DNA from: Nitrospira sp. KM1
Lineage (GTDB): Bacteria; Nitrospirota; Nitrospiria; Nitrospirales; Nitrospiraceae
Direction of reading: 5' to 3'
NCBI RefSeq assembly: GCF_011405515.1
Contig: NZ_AP022671.1
Coordinates: forward strand, 434,001-498,000
Length of the DNA: 64,000 bases
A program made the translations under genes and the position numbers. The notes beneath the pieces are model-generated. The model was given only the letters and a program-made list of their open reading frames with translations, ran no database searches and was not told the DNA's origin. Positions 26,442 through 37,731 of this stretch are shown here, in pieces; the stretch's first letter is position 1, and each line of letters begins with the position of its first letter.

Positions 26442-27002
26442 ATGGGTTTGCGCGCGAGGCCTTCTATAAGAATTCTGCAGTGGGCTTTCTTGGTCGGTCT
26501 CCTCGCCTTTCCCTGTTGGATTTCTCAAACGGACTTATCGGCACGACCGCTCTATTCATACGTCGATGACAAAGGAATGCCTGTCGTCACAGACAACCCT
26601 GAAGGCATTCCCGCGCAGTATCGATCCTCGGCCGGCGTGATCGGGGATGATGGTCAGCCGGACCGGCAGGACAAATCCCGCTCTGGCACTCAGGGATTTT
26701 TCGGGCGGCTGCTGACCGCAGTTGGCGGCATGTTTGGCGGTAAAACTTCCGACAGTGGCATGTCGGCAGACCAATCAAACATCCTGACCTATGCCGGCCT
26801 CCTCGCCGGACTCTGCCTTGTCGGCATGAACCTGAGTCGAAGCCAGGCCTTCCGGTTTCTGTCACTCTGGTGTCTCATCATGATAGGAATTGCGACGCCG
26901 GTCCTCCTGTATATTTCCGATGACGGCGCAGGGGACATCATGAAGCGCAAGGCCGCGCAGGTTGAGCGACAGCACCGCGAACGGTTAACGACGATCCCCT
27001 GA
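26442..27002 (+). CDS. DUF4124-like exported membrane protein
   Basis: The 186-residue protein begins with a hydrophobic signal segment (about 8-25), then LYSYVDDKGMPVVTDNPEGIP, the pattern of DUF4124. Two further hydrophobic segments lie near residues 110-125 and 135-155. Function is unknown. Confidence 0.65.
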   Translation: MGLRARPSIRILQWAFLVGLLAFPCWISQTDLSARPLYSYVDDKGMPVVTDNPEGIPAQYRSSAGVIGDDGQPDRQDKSRSGTQGFFGRLLTAVGGMFGGKTSDSGMSADQSNILTYAGLLAGLCLVGMNLSRSQAFRFLSLWCLIMIGIATPVLLYISDDGAGDIMKRKAAQVERQHRERLTTIP

Positions 27003-27033
27003 CGATTCTCGCCCTCTACAGAACTTCGTCCCG

Positions 27034-27827
27034 CTATTCTTCATATTTTGGAAGAGGAATATGCTTACTTGCCGGCTGGCGGGGAGCCACGGCCTGCTGA
27101 GAAAATTCCTTCGAAAACGGATTCATGATCGGGTCGTGCGTGTGTCGTTGCCGCCGAGTCACGAGGTCAATGCTCTGGGCACTGAATTCGAGACGATCCA
27201 CGGTTGCTTTCATGGTCAGCGGATCCGGCAATCCTTGCAAAGAAAACAATTGATAGGCCAGCGTCCATTCCAGAGCTTCCTTTCCGGCCTCCTTGATAAT
27301 GAACCGTGCCTGCGACGACGGTCGTCCCTTGAATAGTAATATCCAGATATTGGACCGAAATGATGGGGACGACGGATCATCGGAGGGTCGAAACTCAGGC
27401 ACAAGAGCCGGCACCTGCGCGATAGGAACCGGAGGAGAGAACTCAATGTCGACCAGACGGACAAACAGCGGACGATTTTCGCTTTCATCTTTGGGATCAG
27501 CAAGAAAACTGAATGAGTATCGGACGTCCACGCCGTCGCGCTTGAAGGTATAGACATCTTCGCCGCTCTCAGGAGACACCAGCTTCCTAAAATATTTTTC
27601 CCAATCAGCAATCGCATAGTAGGTGAAGACGCGCGTGCCGATTTGCGATCCCGCACGGCCTGGGGCAGGCCGAGCTTCTCGTGAAGCTCCGCCTGAGTCA
27701 GCCCTAGAAAACCGTCCTCAAAGTAGGGAGCGGCCGCCGAAGCGACGGTGGGCACGCAGAGAACCAACAAGGCTGTGAGCAGCCACTGGCGCGGTAGACA
27801 TGACAAAGGTAGGACGTGCGGGAGCAA
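27034..27827 (-). pseudogene. Frameshifted exported protein gene
   Basis: The N-terminal part, from a TTG at 27827 with GGAG 7 bp upstream, has a signal peptide and a GLTQAELHEKLGLPQAV segment like SmpA/BamE-type repeats. It then runs off frame. The C-terminal 180 residues, in a different frame, continue from RVFTYYAIADWEKYF. Restoring one base near plus 27644 gives the run QAVRDRQIGTRVFTYYA. So one base has been lost, either a real mutation or a sequencing error. It is convergent with the DUF4124 gene and divergent from metH. Confidence 0.7.
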
Positions 27828-27978
27828 AGGCTCTTCTCCACTGAAACAGCATCGTATCGACGGTCTGCTCGCGAAGTCAAGGCGACCTTTGACGGATTGG
27901 TTGCCGCTCGACCGACTTATCAGTATGATGAGTTTCACTTTCAGCGGATGACCATTCGCCAAAGGTATAATCGCTCGT

Positions 27979-30900
27979 ATGAATCTCCACACACTTCTCG
28001 AACAACGGATTGCGATTCTCGACGGTGCCATGGGCACCATGATTCAGCAACGGAAGCTGGACGAAGCGGCATTCCGCGGTGATCGATTCAAGGACTGGCC
28101 GAAGGACTTGAAAGGTCACAATGACCTGCTGAACCTGACTCAACCGACTGTCATCGAGGATATTCATCGACAGTACTTTGAGGCCGGCGCCGACATCGTG
28201 GAGACCAACACCTTCAACTCCCAGTCAATTTCCTTGGCCGATTATCAGATGGAAGCGTTGGCCTACGAGCTTTCGAAAGCCGGAGCCGAATGCGCCAAGC
28301 GAGCCAGGGTCTACGTTCAGGCCGCCGACCCCAGCCGATATTGCTTTGTTGCCGGCGCGATCGGACCCACGACCAAAACGTCATCGATCTCCACTGATGT
28401 CAACCATCCCGGCGCCCGCAGCGTGACGTACGACGATCTGGTCAAGGCCTATAGCGAGCAGGTCCGTGGATTGCTGGATGGCGGGGTCGATCTGCTGCTC
28501 GTGGAAACCATTTTCGACACACTGAACGCAAAAGCCGCCTTTTTTGCCATTCAGCAGGTCTTCGACACGGTCGGACGGCGTGTTCCGATCATGGCGTCCG
28601 TCACATTCATACAGGCCGGAAGCAATCGGGGGGTGACGGGACAGACCGTCGAGGCGTTTTGGAACTCGATCTCGCATGTCCCGCTCCTCAGCGTAGGAAT
28701 GAACTGCGCGCTCGGGCCGGCAGAAATGCGTCCCCTCATTCAGGAGCTGTCGCAGATTGCGCCCGTCTATCTCAGTGCACATCCCAACGCCGGTTTGCCC
28801 AATCCGCTGTTGCCGACTGGTTTTCCAGAAACACCGGAGACACTTGCGCCGCAACTCCGGGAATGGGCACAGAACGGCTGGCTCAACATCGTGGGCGGGT
28901 GCTGCGGGACGACTCCTGCCCACATCAAATTGATCGCTCAATCGGTGCGAGATATCGACCCGAGAAAGATTCCTCCGGTCGAGCCATACACGCGCTTAAG
29001 CGGCCTTGAAGCTGTCACTATCCGCCCGGAGTCCAATTTCGTCAATATCGGTGAACGCACCAATGTAACCGGCTCTCCGGCCTTCGCCAAGTTGATCCTC
29101 GCGAATGATTACGAAACCGCGCTGTCCGTCGCCCGTCAGCAAGTGGAAGGGGGCGCGCAAATCATCGACATCAACATGGATGAAGGGATGTTGGATTCAA
29201 AGGCCGCCATGGAAACCTTTCTCCGTCTTGTCGCGGCGGAACCCGATATCTCGCGCGTCCCGATCATGGTGGACAGTTCCAAATGGGAGGTACTTGAGAC
29301 GGGCCTGAGAAACATTCAGGGTAAAGCGGTCGTCAACAGCATCAGCCTGAAAGAAGGGGAGACAAAGTTTATCGAGCAGGCGACGCTCGTCAAGCGGTTC
29401 GGCGCCGCGGTGGTCGTCATGGCCTTCGATGAGCGCGGGCAAGCCGACACCTTGGAACGGAAGAAAGAGATTTGCGCAAGATCCTACGAAGTCCTGACGA
29501 AGCAGGTCGGTCTTCCTCCGGAAGATATCATCTTTGATCCGAACATTCTGACCGTCGCGACCGGCATCGAGGAACATAACGGGTACGCCGTCAATTTCAT
29601 CGAAGCGACACGGTGGATCAAGGCCAATCTTCCCAGGGCCAAAGTGAGCGGCGGCATCAGCAATATCTCCTTTTCCTTCCGGGGAAACAATGTCGTGCGC
29701 GAAGCCATGCATGCGGCGTTTCTCTATCATGCCGTCGGGGCCGGACTTGACATGGGCATCGTCAATGCGGGGCAGCTTGCGGTCTATGAGGAAGTTCCCA
29801 AGGATCTCCTTGAACTCGTCGAGGACGTTCTATTGAACCGCCGGCCGGATGCCACCGAACGGCTGGTCAACTTTGCCGAAACGGTCAAACAAAAGGGCAA
29901 AGCGGCGGTCAAAGACGATGAATGGAGGAAGGGTACGGTCGAGGAGCGTCTCTCGCACGCGCTCGTCAAAGGCATCACCGATTACATTGAGGGCGACACC
30001 GAAGAAGCACGGCAGAAATACCCCAAGCCGCTGTCGGTCATCGAGGGACCACTGATGGCGGGCATGAACGTGGTGGGAGATTTGTTCGGAGCCGGAAAAA
30101 TGTTCCTCCCTCAAGTGGTCAAGAGCGCGCGGGTGATGAAGAAGGCGGTCGCCTATCTGATGCCGTTTATGGAAGAGGAAAAGCGCGCATTGGGCAACTA
30201 TCAGTCACAGGGCAGGGTGCTCCTGGCAACCGTCAAAGGCGATGTCCACGATATCGGCAAGAACATCGTCGGAGTCGTGCTTGCGTGCAACAATTATGAG
30301 GTGATCGATCTCGGGGTCATGGTTCCGTGCGAGAAGATTCTGGCTACGGCCAAGGACCGGAAGGCGGACATCGTGGGGTTGAGCGGACTCATCACCCCAT
30401 CGCTCGACGAAATGGTACACGTCGCAAAAGAAATGACGCGTGAAGGGTTTTCGGTTCCGCTTCTGATCGGAGGAGCCACCACCAGCAAGGCCCACACGGC
30501 AGTCAAGATCGCCCCCTCTTATGAACCGTCCGTCGTCCACGTGCTGGACGCGTCTCGAGCGGTGGGAGTCGTAGGAAATCTTCTGAACCCCGATAACAAG
30601 CCCACGTTTGTCCACCAAATCCGGGACGATTACAAACGGATCCGTCAAGTGCACATGGACCGCACCGTCAAGACGCTATTGCCGCTTGCAAAAGCCCGGA
30701 GTCATGCCTTGGTGACGGACTGGGCCGGCGCAGACATTCCCGTCCCGCAACACCTGGGGAGACAGGTCATTGCCGATCAATCGCTGACAGACCTCGTTCC
30801 GTTTATCGATTGGTCGCCGTTCTTTCATACCTGGGAATTAAGAGGCAAGTATCCGGCAATCTTCGATGACGCCGTCGTCGGAACCAAAGCCAAAGAATTA

Positions 30901-31659
30901 TTCGAGGATGCCGAGCGGTTGCTCAACCAAATCGTTAAGGACAGCCTGCTGAAAGCGAATGCCGTGTACGGATTGTTTGCCGCCTCCGCGGTGGGCGACG
31001 ACATCACACTGTACAGCGACGAGACCAGGACTCATATACTGACGGTCTTTCATACTCTCCGGCAGCAATCGGAGAAACCGCAGGATCAAGCCAATCTCGC
31101 CCTCGCAGATTATGTCGCTCCTGAGGTGACGGGGAGAAAGGATCATATAGGAGCCTTTGCCGTCACCGCCGGAATCGGACTGGACGAGCTTTGCCGACAA
31201 TTCGACCGAGACCATGACGATTATAATTCCATCATGGCGAAGGCGCTTGCCGACCGGCTGGCCGAGGCCTTCGCTGAATATTTACACAAGCGGGTGCGTG
31301 AGGAATGGGGCTACGGAAAAGCCGAACGGCTGACGCACGAGGATCTGATCAAGGAAGAATATCGAGGAATCAGGCCGGCTCCGGGCTATCCCGCGTGTCC
31401 CGACCATACCGAAAAGCGACAGCTCTTCGATCTGCTCGACGTGGAAGGCCAGACAGGTATCACCCTCACCGAAAGTTTCGCCATGCTTCCCGGAGCGTCG
31501 GTCAGCGGCCTGTATTTTGCCCATCCGCAGGCGCGATACTTCGCTGTGGGAAAAATCGGGAAAGATCAAGTCGAGGACTATGCAGGGCGAAAAGGAATGC
31601 CGGTCAATGACGTGGAACGCTGGCTCGCTCCTAACCTGAATTACGATCCGGACTCATAG
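27979..31659 (+). CDS. metH: Cobalamin-dependent methionine synthase
   Basis: The 1226-residue enzyme methylates homocysteine using methyl-THF. Modules in order: homocysteine domain (about 1-330; zinc Cys243, Cys308, Cys309 in [10 protein letters not shown]), folate domain (about 345-620), B12 cap and binding domain (DVHDIG, His757 as lower ligand), and the C-terminal reactivation domain ([12 protein letters not shown], about 1130). All expected modules are present, so it is likely functional. A TATAAT is only 7 bp before the ATG, so the transcript could be leaderless. No B12 riboswitch was seen in the short upstream gap. Confidence 0.97.
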   Translation: MNLHTLLEQRIAILDGAMGTMIQQRKLDEAAFRGDRFKDWPKDLKGHNDLLNLTQPTVIEDIHRQYFEAGADIVETNTFNSQSISLADYQMEALAYELSKAGAECAKRARVYVQAADPSRYCFVAGAIGPTTKTSSISTDVNHPGARSVTYDDLVKAYSEQVRGLLDGGVDLLLVETIFDTLNAKAAFFAIQQVFDTVGRRVPIMASVTFIQAGSNRGVTGQTVEAFWNSISHVPLLSVGMNCALGPAEMRPLIQELSQIAPVYLSAHPNAGLPNPLLPTGFPETPETLAPQLREWAQNGWLNIVGGCCGTTPAHIKLIAQSVRDIDPRKIPPVEPYTRLSGLEAVTIRPESNFVNIGERTNVTGSPAFAKLILANDYETALSVARQQVEGGAQIIDINMDEGMLDSKAAMETFLRLVAAEPDISRVPIMVDSSKWEVLETGLRNIQGKAVVNSISLKEGETKFIEQATLVKRFGAAVVVMAFDERGQADTLERKKEICARSYEVLTKQVGLPPEDIIFDPNILTVATGIEEHNGYAVNFIEATRWIKANLPRAKVSGGISNISFSFRGNNVVREAMHAAFLYHAVGAGLDMGIVNAGQLAVYEEVPKDLLELVEDVLLNRRPDATERLVNFAETVKQKGKAAVKDDEWRKGTVEERLSHALVKGITDYIEGDTEEARQKYPKPLSVIEGPLMAGMNVVGDLFGAGKMFLPQVVKSARVMKKAVAYLMPFMEEEKRALGNYQSQGRVLLATVKGDVHDIGKNIVGVVLACNNYEVIDLGVMVPCEKILATAKDRKADIVGLSGLITPSLDEMVHVAKEMTREGFSVPLLIGGATTSKAHTAVKIAPSYEPSVVHVLDASRAVGVVGNLLNPDNKPTFVHQIRDDYKRIRQVHMDRTVKTLLPLAKARSHALVTDWAGADIPVPQHLGRQVIADQSLTDLVPFIDWSPFFHTWELRGKYPAIFDDAVVGTKAKELFEDAERLLNQIVKDSLLKANAVYGLFAASAVGDDITLYSDETRTHILTVFHTLRQQSEKPQDQANLALADYVAPEVTGRKDHIGAFAVTAGIGLDELCRQFDRDHDDYNSIMAKALADRLAEAFAEYLHKRVREEWGYGKAERLTHEDLIKEEYRGIRPAPGYPACPDHTEKRQLFDLLDVEGQTGITLTESFAMLPGASVSGLYFAHPQARYFAVGKIGKDQVEDYAGRKGMPVNDVERWLAPNLNYDPDS

Positions 31660-31727
31660 CGCCGGATCCGATTCCAGTCGGACTCTTCTCTCCGGTAGAA
31701 ATTGACAATGGAACGGAGACTGGCCGG

Positions 31728-32237
31728 TCAGGAGACCTCCGCCAACACCGTGTGGCGGGCCGATTTGCCGATGGCCGAGTTCAATGACGACTTGACCGAG
31801 CGATAGCGTTCCTCCGCCCACCGATTGAATTCCTCAGAATCCGCAAAAACCAGCTCCCAAGCTTTGACGGCATCGAACAGCAGCAGCTGGTGCGGTTGAT
31901 TGACTCCCGCAAAGTACACCACCAAGACAGCAGACTTGCCGGTCAGGCTGATGTCGGTAAAGACATGCAGGATCGCGCCGTGGGGCAGGTTGACATCGCG
32001 AGAGGCCGCCTCGACGATCGGTTGATACATCCGATGAAGGAACTGCGAGGTCACTTCGAAGGCATTGCAGGTCCCAAGAAGTCTGGGATTGGGATTTTCT
32101 CCGAACAGATTCTCGGTCAGGTACGTCGCGGCCTCCCACGTCGGCATCACGCCCGATGTCACGAGTGCCTCGCAGAGGTAGGCAATCCAGTTTCTTGTGA
32201 TTCCGGATTTTTTCGCGGACGCACTCTTTTTGGGCAT
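31728..32237 (-). CDS. Hypothetical protein, 169 residues
   Basis: The protein has a basic Ser/Lys-rich start (MPKKSASAKKSG) and then a soluble fold (NWIAYLCEALVTSGVMP, HGAILHVFTDISLTG). No motif was recognised. The ATG at 32237 was chosen over an upstream start because an AAAGGA precedes it. It lies between metH and an HD-GYP regulator. Confidence 0.5.
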   Translation of the reverse strand: MPKKSASAKKSGITRNWIAYLCEALVTSGVMPTWEAATYLTENLFGENPNPRLLGTCNAFEVTSQFLHRMYQPIVEAASRDVNLPHGAILHVFTDISLTGKSAVLVVYFAGVNQPHQLLLFDAVKAWELVFADSEEFNRWAEERYRSVKSSLNSAIGKSARHTVLAEVS

Positions 32238-32368
32238 CTTGCAAATCCTTTCTAACGTTCGATCGGGCACGAAGGCTCGGCCGGGTACTGTTTCGAAGGA
32301 GCAATCTGACGCGTTGAAAAAAGTATATCGGGGAGGGAAAAACCGGTCAACGAAATGGAGAAAACGAT

Positions 32369-33511
32369 CTACACATCTCTGACAAATCCCAACGGAGATT
32401 TGTCCGCATACTCTTCGTAGACGCGCTTGATGTCGGAAATCGATGCCAAGAATACATCGAGGAGTTCAGGGTCGAAGTGTTCCCCGCGGTGCTTGATCAT
32501 CAAATCCACCGCATGATCGAAGGAAAAAGCGGGCTTATACACACGCGCCGTGGTCAACGCGTCGAAGGCATCGGCGATGGCGACAATCCTGCCTTCTATG
32601 GGAATCTCTTCGCCCTTTAACCCACGAGGGTATCCGCTCCCGTCCCAGCGCTCATGGTGCGTCAAGGCGATCGTCGCCGCAACCTTGAGGAGCTCGGCAT
32701 CCGATCCCGAAAGAATGCGGTAGCCAATCTCGACATGCTGAGCCATGACATTGAGCTCTTCCTGAGTAAACTTACCCGGTTTCAGCAGCACGTGGTCGGG
32801 TGTTCCAATTTTTCCGATATCGTGCATGGGACTGGCGGTACGGATAAGTTCGCACCGTTCACTCGACAAACCATACCGCCTCGCCAACAGTTCGGAATAC
32901 CTGCTCATCCGGTGAATATGCTGCGCGGTCGAACCGTCCCGATATTCCGCCGCAATCGCCAATCGCTGAATGGTTTCTTCGCGGGAAAGCCGCAATTCCT
33001 TTTCACTGCGTTCCAGCCATTCGAGCGCCTGTTGAAGCGCCATGGTCCTGGTTCTCACGATGTCTTCGAGATTGTCCCGATGCAGTTTGTTTTCGATTTC
33101 CAGTTTTCTTCGCCGCAGGGCGTTGGTGACATTGATCAGCACCTCGTTCGACTCAAAGGGTTTCACGACGTATCCGAACGCCCCCATATCGATTGCGGCA
33201 TTGGCCAAGACCGCGCTGTCGAGACCCGTGACCATAATCGCAGCGGTGTGTGGGAACTGCGTCAGGATATTGCGGACCAGGTCCATACCGGACTCGCCCG
33301 GCATATTGACGTCGCATAGAACGAGCGCGAACGGCATATCGGCCATCTTTTGTCTGGCTTCTTTCGCATCCAGCGCGAGCACGACTTCATATCCGTGCGA
33401 CTGCAGCATATACCCCAAAAGACGCCGGATCGGCTCTTCGTCGTCCACGACGAGGACGCGCTTGAGATCCATGAGAGCCTGATGGTTCGTCTTATCGAGG
33501 AGCAGCGTCAT
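32369..33511 (-). CDS. Response regulator with HD-GYP domain (c-di-GMP phosphodiesterase type)
   Basis: The 380-residue protein has an N-terminal receiver (phospho-acceptor Asp67 in LVLCDVNMPGESG), a coiled coil (about 135-175), and an HD-GYP domain with MHDIGKIG (His230, Asp231) and HHERWDGSGYP (285-295). The HHExxDGxGYP motif supports c-di-GMP hydrolysis, as in RpfG. No adjacent sensor kinase gene exists. The start could instead be the internal ATG at 33472. Confidence 0.9.
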   Translation of the reverse strand: MTLLLDKTNHQALMDLKRVLVVDDEEPIRRLLGYMLQSHGYEVVLALDAKEARQKMADMPFALVLCDVNMPGESGMDLVRNILTQFPHTAAIMVTGLDSAVLANAAIDMGAFGYVVKPFESNEVLINVTNALRRRKLEIENKLHRDNLEDIVRTRTMALQQALEWLERSEKELRLSREETIQRLAIAAEYRDGSTAQHIHRMSRYSELLARRYGLSSERCELIRTASPMHDIGKIGTPDHVLLKPGKFTQEELNVMAQHVEIGYRILSGSDAELLKVAATIALTHHERWDGSGYPRGLKGEEIPIEGRIVAIADAFDALTTARVYKPAFSFDHAVDLMIKHRGEHFDPELLDVFLASISDIKRVYEEYADKSPLGFVRDV

Positions 33512-33917
33512 GAGTACACCGTCGTGTGCCTACAGAACATCACGCGATCGAATGGTCGAATGGCACTGACATCCGTTTCGGCAGACGTCCTTAGAACTGT
33601 AAATCGCCATCCATTTTTACGCTACAAATTAGTGAAATCCGTCCGGCGGGTCCTTTGATTTTTGGACCACATTTGATCTCCTCAGCGACACGGACCGCAG
33701 CATTCTTTCTCGATGCCAGCCCAGGCTGCCGCCGTGCCATGACATTCCCTAAGGAGAATACCATTTTGTCCGACACGTTTGCTGCCTAGTTCCAACAGTA
33801 TTGTGCAACCGGGGTCAGGGATACACTCTCGATTGCATGATCGAGCCCGTATCCCGTTCATTGCGGTTTGAGATTCTGTTCTCTATAATGCCGACTCCCC
33901 AACGACTGGAGAAAAAT
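33512..33917. other. Gene-free gap between HD-GYP regulator and rph
   Basis: About 400 bp. It carries a strong rph promoter (33861-33889). A 61-residue frame on the minus strand (33591-33776) lacks a ribosome site and is not supported. An AAGGAG at about 33751 is followed only by a 7-codon frame. Nothing else was seen. Confidence 0.5.
33861..33889 (+). promoter_or_regulatory. Sigma-70-type promoter of rph
   Basis: TTGCGG (33861-33866) and a perfect TATAAT (33884-33889) are separated by 17 bp. The rph start at 33918 follows with a short leader carrying a GGAG site. Confidence 0.65.
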
Positions 33918-34661
33918 ATGAGCAATGGCGCAGGGTTGGTCCGACTCGATGGACGGCGGAAAGATCAGCTCAGACCGGTGAAGGTGTCCCGCAGCTTCAT
34001 CAAGCATGCGGAAGGATCCGTTCTCATCGAGATGGGCGATACGAAGGTTATTTGCACCGCTTCGGTGGAGGAAAAGGTTCCTCCCTTCCTGAAGGGGAAG
34101 GGAACCGGATGGGTGACCGCTGAATATTCGATGCTCCCACGGTCTACACACGAGCGATCGCCCCGTGAATCCGTCAAGGGGAAACAAGGCGGCCGCACAC
34201 TGGAAATTCAGCGGCTGGTTGGCCGCTCACTTCGCGCCGTGACGGATATGACCCAGTTGGGCGAGCGCTCGATCTGGATCGACTGCGACGTCATTCAAGC
34301 GGATGGAGGAACCCGCACAGCATCCATTACCGGTGCGTTCATTGCCCTGGCCGACGCTCTGGCGACCCTCAAGACAAGGGGATTGATCAAGAAGCGTCCA
34401 TTGACCGATTATCTGGCGGCCATCAGCGTCGGGAAAGTCGGGGGGGAGATCCTCGTGGATTTGGCGTATAGCGAAGACTCGACGGCTGAAGTCGACATGA
34501 ATCTCGTCATGACCGGCAAGGGACAGTTCGTGGAGATCCAGGGAACCGCCGAGCGCACACCGTTTGCCAAACAGGACATGGACGGCTTTCTTTCTCATGG
34601 TTGGTCTGCCATTCAGACCTTGACGGCACTACAAAAGGACATCATCGGACCGTTGGATTGA
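33918..34661 (+). CDS. rph: Ribonuclease PH
   Basis: The 247-residue phosphorolytic 3'-5' exonuclease trims tRNA 3' ends. Conserved segments include [13 protein letters not shown] near the start, a central phosphate-binding [16 protein letters not shown], and [17 protein letters not shown]. The ATG at 33918 has GGAG upstream; earlier in-frame starts are not needed. It precedes the rdgB gene by 2 bp, a common pair. Length is normal. Confidence 0.95.
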   Translation: MSNGAGLVRLDGRRKDQLRPVKVSRSFIKHAEGSVLIEMGDTKVICTASVEEKVPPFLKGKGTGWVTAEYSMLPRSTHERSPRESVKGKQGGRTLEIQRLVGRSLRAVTDMTQLGERSIWIDCDVIQADGGTRTASITGAFIALADALATLKTRGLIKKRPLTDYLAAISVGKVGGEILVDLAYSEDSTAEVDMNLVMTGKGQFVEIQGTAERTPFAKQDMDGFLSHGWSAIQTLTALQKDIIGPLD

Positions 34662-34663
34662 CC

Positions 34664-35290
34664 ATGACTCGAGAATTGGTACTGGCTACGCGCAATCGGC
34701 ATAAGCGCGACGAATTGATGGCGCTGCTGACCGGGCTGGACGTCAGGGTGCGCACGTTGGATGAATTCCCACAGGTCCACGATGTGATCGAGGATGGAGC
34801 AACCTGTGAGGAGAATGCCATCAAGAAGGCACGCGAAGTATCGGCGGCAACAGGTGTGACCGCGGTAGCAGACGACACGGGCCTTGAAGTGGACGCCCTC
34901 GGAGGGAAGCCCGGAGTGTTTGCGGCTCGATATGCTGGTGAAGACGTGACGTATGAGGACAATTGGCGTAAACTTCTAAACGAGTTGTCGGGCGTGCCGC
35001 GGAGCCAACGGACCGCACGGTTTATCACGGTTGCAGCGATCGTTACGCCGGCACATGATATTTATGTCGCGCATGGAACACTCGCAGGGTATATTACCGA
35101 AACGCCTCAAGGCACGGAGGGATTCGGCTACGACCCTGTATTCTATGTTCCACAGTTCGGGAAAACGCTGGCAGAATTATCCGGTCTGGAGAAAAACCGC
35201 ATCAGCCATCGGGCACAAGCCTTTGTGCACGTGCGAGGATGGCTTGAAGAAACCGCTCGCTCACCAGCGGGCATGCAGTCCGATCGCTGA
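34664..35290 (+). CDS. rdgB: XTP/dITP pyrophosphatase (HAM1 family)
   Basis: The 208-residue protein hydrolyses non-canonical purine triphosphates. It begins LVLATRNRHKRDEL (the TxNxxK motif in the start strand), has GATCEENAIKKA and ADDTGLEVDAL, and ends with TEGFGYDPVF and LSGLEKNRISHR. It is likely cotranscribed with rph; the start codon is 3 bp after its stop. It is followed by the tRNA-Pro gene after 8 bp. Confidence 0.95.
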   Translation: MTRELVLATRNRHKRDELMALLTGLDVRVRTLDEFPQVHDVIEDGATCEENAIKKAREVSAATGVTAVADDTGLEVDALGGKPGVFAARYAGEDVTYEDNWRKLLNELSGVPRSQRTARFITVAAIVTPAHDIYVAHGTLAGYITETPQGTEGFGYDPVFYVPQFGKTLAELSGLEKNRISHRAQAFVHVRGWLEETARSPAGMQSDR

Positions 35291-35298
35291 CTTCACGT

Positions 35299-35376
<78 letters not shown>

Positions 35377-35398
35377 CAATTCTTCATCTCCACAGTTC

Positions 35399-37660
35399 TC
35401 ATTCGACTTGAATCGTTACTGTCGCCGCGGCCCAATCGGACCGCTGGTTGGCAGGCATTCCTTGCATCAACGGCATTGGAGGGGCCGAGGCAGGATCGAG
35501 CGAGGACGGTGTCGAGCCTGCTAGGGATGACGGGGAGGCAGCCTGCACCTCCGGCTGACCATCCATCTTCTGGCCAGGCACGTGAGAGGTAGGATCGTAG
35601 ACAGTCAAAAATCCACGCGTGGCGGTATTTTCAAGTTCGCGACGAATCGATGCAATCCCTTCATCGATCGCTCGCGCAGTAATCTTCTTTCCATTGTTTT
35701 TAGCCTGAGGTGTTTGGAGATCCTTGATCTTCTGGCGGATCATCGTTGCCGTTTCCAAATCCGTACTGCTGAACACCCGCACTGTATCGGTCCCTTTTGG
35801 AGGACTATAGTCCCAATAGAACCCCGCTTTGTTATTGGCAGAGAGCGAATCCGGAATCAGGACCCTTTCATTCGCCCGAATCCGTCCATCAGGATGAAAC
35901 TCAGTTCTCGCGTGTGCGTTTGGAAACAGGACGTTTACGCTTCCCTCAGAATCGACATCCACAATCGTCACATACGCGTCGGCATTCACGGTCACTTGCA
36001 GCTGGAGACTGTTCTCCGCAGTTCGCGGCGCACCGTTTGTTCGAATTTTGTATTTGGCCGGCTGCGTGTCGGCGGCGACGACAACGATTCCGCGCGTTCC
36101 AGCTTTCGGGACCGGTTGGGGATTCTCACTGGCGACCCGCATATCGACTTTCAACTGTGAGGACGGATTGTCGAGGGTCAACAGCTCCGAAGCGGTGGTG
36201 GACCTGGAAACAACCAAGGCGACACCCGCACCCCAGTCGTCTCCGCTCCCCCCGAACGACCCCACGAGGCCGAGCCCATCCGCCGTTAACAATTTGACCG
36301 AGTCTCCTTCCACCCCTACCAGATAGCGCGCCGACTGATTTGGACCGACTAGATCCACATTGGGTATGTTCTTCGCGAGCGTGTGTTCGATCTGCCTTCG
36401 TTGTCGCTCCGGCATTTCAAGGATCCGTATCGGAACTCTGCCGCCGGGCGGAGAAGGCGGCAGCAATGGAACAGCTCGAGAACGATCAGGAATAGCCTTG
36501 GACGGAGAGCGCACCTTTGCATAGGCATGCTGCCCGGCTACCTTGATCACAGATGCCACAGCGAGAGCGCCGCCGGGCGCAAAGCCGGAATCGCCGGGAG
36601 GATAGATCGACCAAACGGATCCGGGAGCGGCACCTAGAAGCAGCCCGTTCAACAGTGTCACGGTGCCCTGATCCCCCGGTTGGACCTCAAGCCAGACGAG
36701 CCTGGGAACGCTTGTGGAATGTGTTTCCTGGTGTAGGTCGTTCGCCGTTCCGAGCAATGGCTGTTCAAGCAGATTCACGGGAGCTTCCAGTTGCGGCTCA
36801 GGCATCGATATGCGGCCAAAGTGCGTCTGGATCCTTTGTAGTTCCGTTTCGACGATGCGGAACACAGCGCGGGGGGACGCCCCGGCAGGAGAGGAGGTGA
36901 GGCTTCTGGACAGTGCGTAAGAGAAAAAGCCGTGATACCGGCCGTTCACCGGACCGTCGAGCGCTTCTTGATGGGACGCCGCGCCTGCCATGAGGACATA
37001 TTGAGCCGCCAATGGACGGACTGCTCCTCTGGTCTGGATCTCCGGGTTCCCCGCTCGTTTGTACAAGGCGGTACGCATGTCTTGAGGCACCGACCTCGTG
37101 CGGATGTCGAGAGAGCGAGTGGCAGTTCCTGAATGACAGGAGTCCAGGACGACAAATGCGTGTGGTGTCGTCAATCGGCTCAGAAGCGCTTCCAACTCGT
37201 CGTCGGTAATATCAGGAACCGATCCGGTGCGGCCATCTTGCGGCACCAATGTTTCATCCAGCCTATCGTCGGGTTCGTCGCCATTGAGATCTTCAACCTG
37301 TGAGCCATGCCCCGAATAATGGATATACACGATGTCGTCGGGTCCTGTGTCGTCCACCAACCGCGAGAGGGCAGCCAGCATACCCTCTCTGGTTGCCTGT
37401 TCGTCCGTCAGGGTACGGATGTTCACCTCAGGAAATCCCCATCGCGTCATGAGGACTTGCTTCATCGTTTCGACGTCGTTTAAGGAACCTTGAAGTTTCG
37501 GAACGGCCCGATAGTTATTGATTCCAATGAGCAGCGCCCGCTTGTTACCACTTTTGCCCTGGGCCGGCATGGCCAGCAAATCGATGCGACTGCCAGCCAC
37601 GACACTACTGACGAGCACAAGCACACACATGACGACCTTCCAGGGACGGAGCGTACTCAT
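35399..37660 (-). CDS. Exported caspase-like (peptidase C14) protein with C-terminal DUF4384
   Basis: The 753-residue protein has a signal peptide (about 1-31), a caspase domain (about 38-310) with the catalytic dyad His118 in YSGHG and Cys175 in DSCHSG, a linker, and a DUF4384-like segment near 570-660 (YVTIVDVDSEGSVNVLFPN). Bacterial caspase-like proteases cut after basic residues. It is the third gene of an operon after an ECF sigma factor and its anti-sigma factor, so expression should follow that switch. Its substrate is unknown; self-processing or an envelope-stress role is possible. Confidence 0.9.
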   Translation of the reverse strand: MSTLRPWKVVMCVLVLVSSVVAGSRIDLLAMPAQGKSGNKRALLIGINNYRAVPKLQGSLNDVETMKQVLMTRWGFPEVNIRTLTDEQATREGMLAALSRLVDDTGPDDIVYIHYSGHGSQVEDLNGDEPDDRLDETLVPQDGRTGSVPDITDDELEALLSRLTTPHAFVVLDSCHSGTATRSLDIRTRSVPQDMRTALYKRAGNPEIQTRGAVRPLAAQYVLMAGAASHQEALDGPVNGRYHGFFSYALSRSLTSSPAGASPRAVFRIVETELQRIQTHFGRISMPEPQLEAPVNLLEQPLLGTANDLHQETHSTSVPRLVWLEVQPGDQGTVTLLNGLLLGAAPGSVWSIYPPGDSGFAPGGALAVASVIKVAGQHAYAKVRSPSKAIPDRSRAVPLLPPSPPGGRVPIRILEMPERQRRQIEHTLAKNIPNVDLVGPNQSARYLVGVEGDSVKLLTADGLGLVGSFGGSGDDWGAGVALVVSRSTTASELLTLDNPSSQLKVDMRVASENPQPVPKAGTRGIVVVAADTQPAKYKIRTNGAPRTAENSLQLQVTVNADAYVTIVDVDSEGSVNVLFPNAHARTEFHPDGRIRANERVLIPDSLSANNKAGFYWDYSPPKGTDTVRVFSSTDLETATMIRQKIKDLQTPQAKNNGKKITARAIDEGIASIRRELENTATRGFLTVYDPTSHVPGQKMDGQPEVQAASPSSLAGSTPSSLDPASAPPMPLMQGMPANQRSDWAAATVTIQVE

Positions 37661-37731
37661 CTGGCAGCCTTTCTCGTTGTGGGGCCCATACACAAGAGTC
37701 GAAGATCAGTCGACGCAATCCACGGTCACGT

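Noticed and set aside
33591-33776. A 61-residue minus-strand frame between the HD-GYP gene and rph.
   Set aside because: No ribosome site and no recognisable protein pattern; the gap is better explained by the rph promoter.
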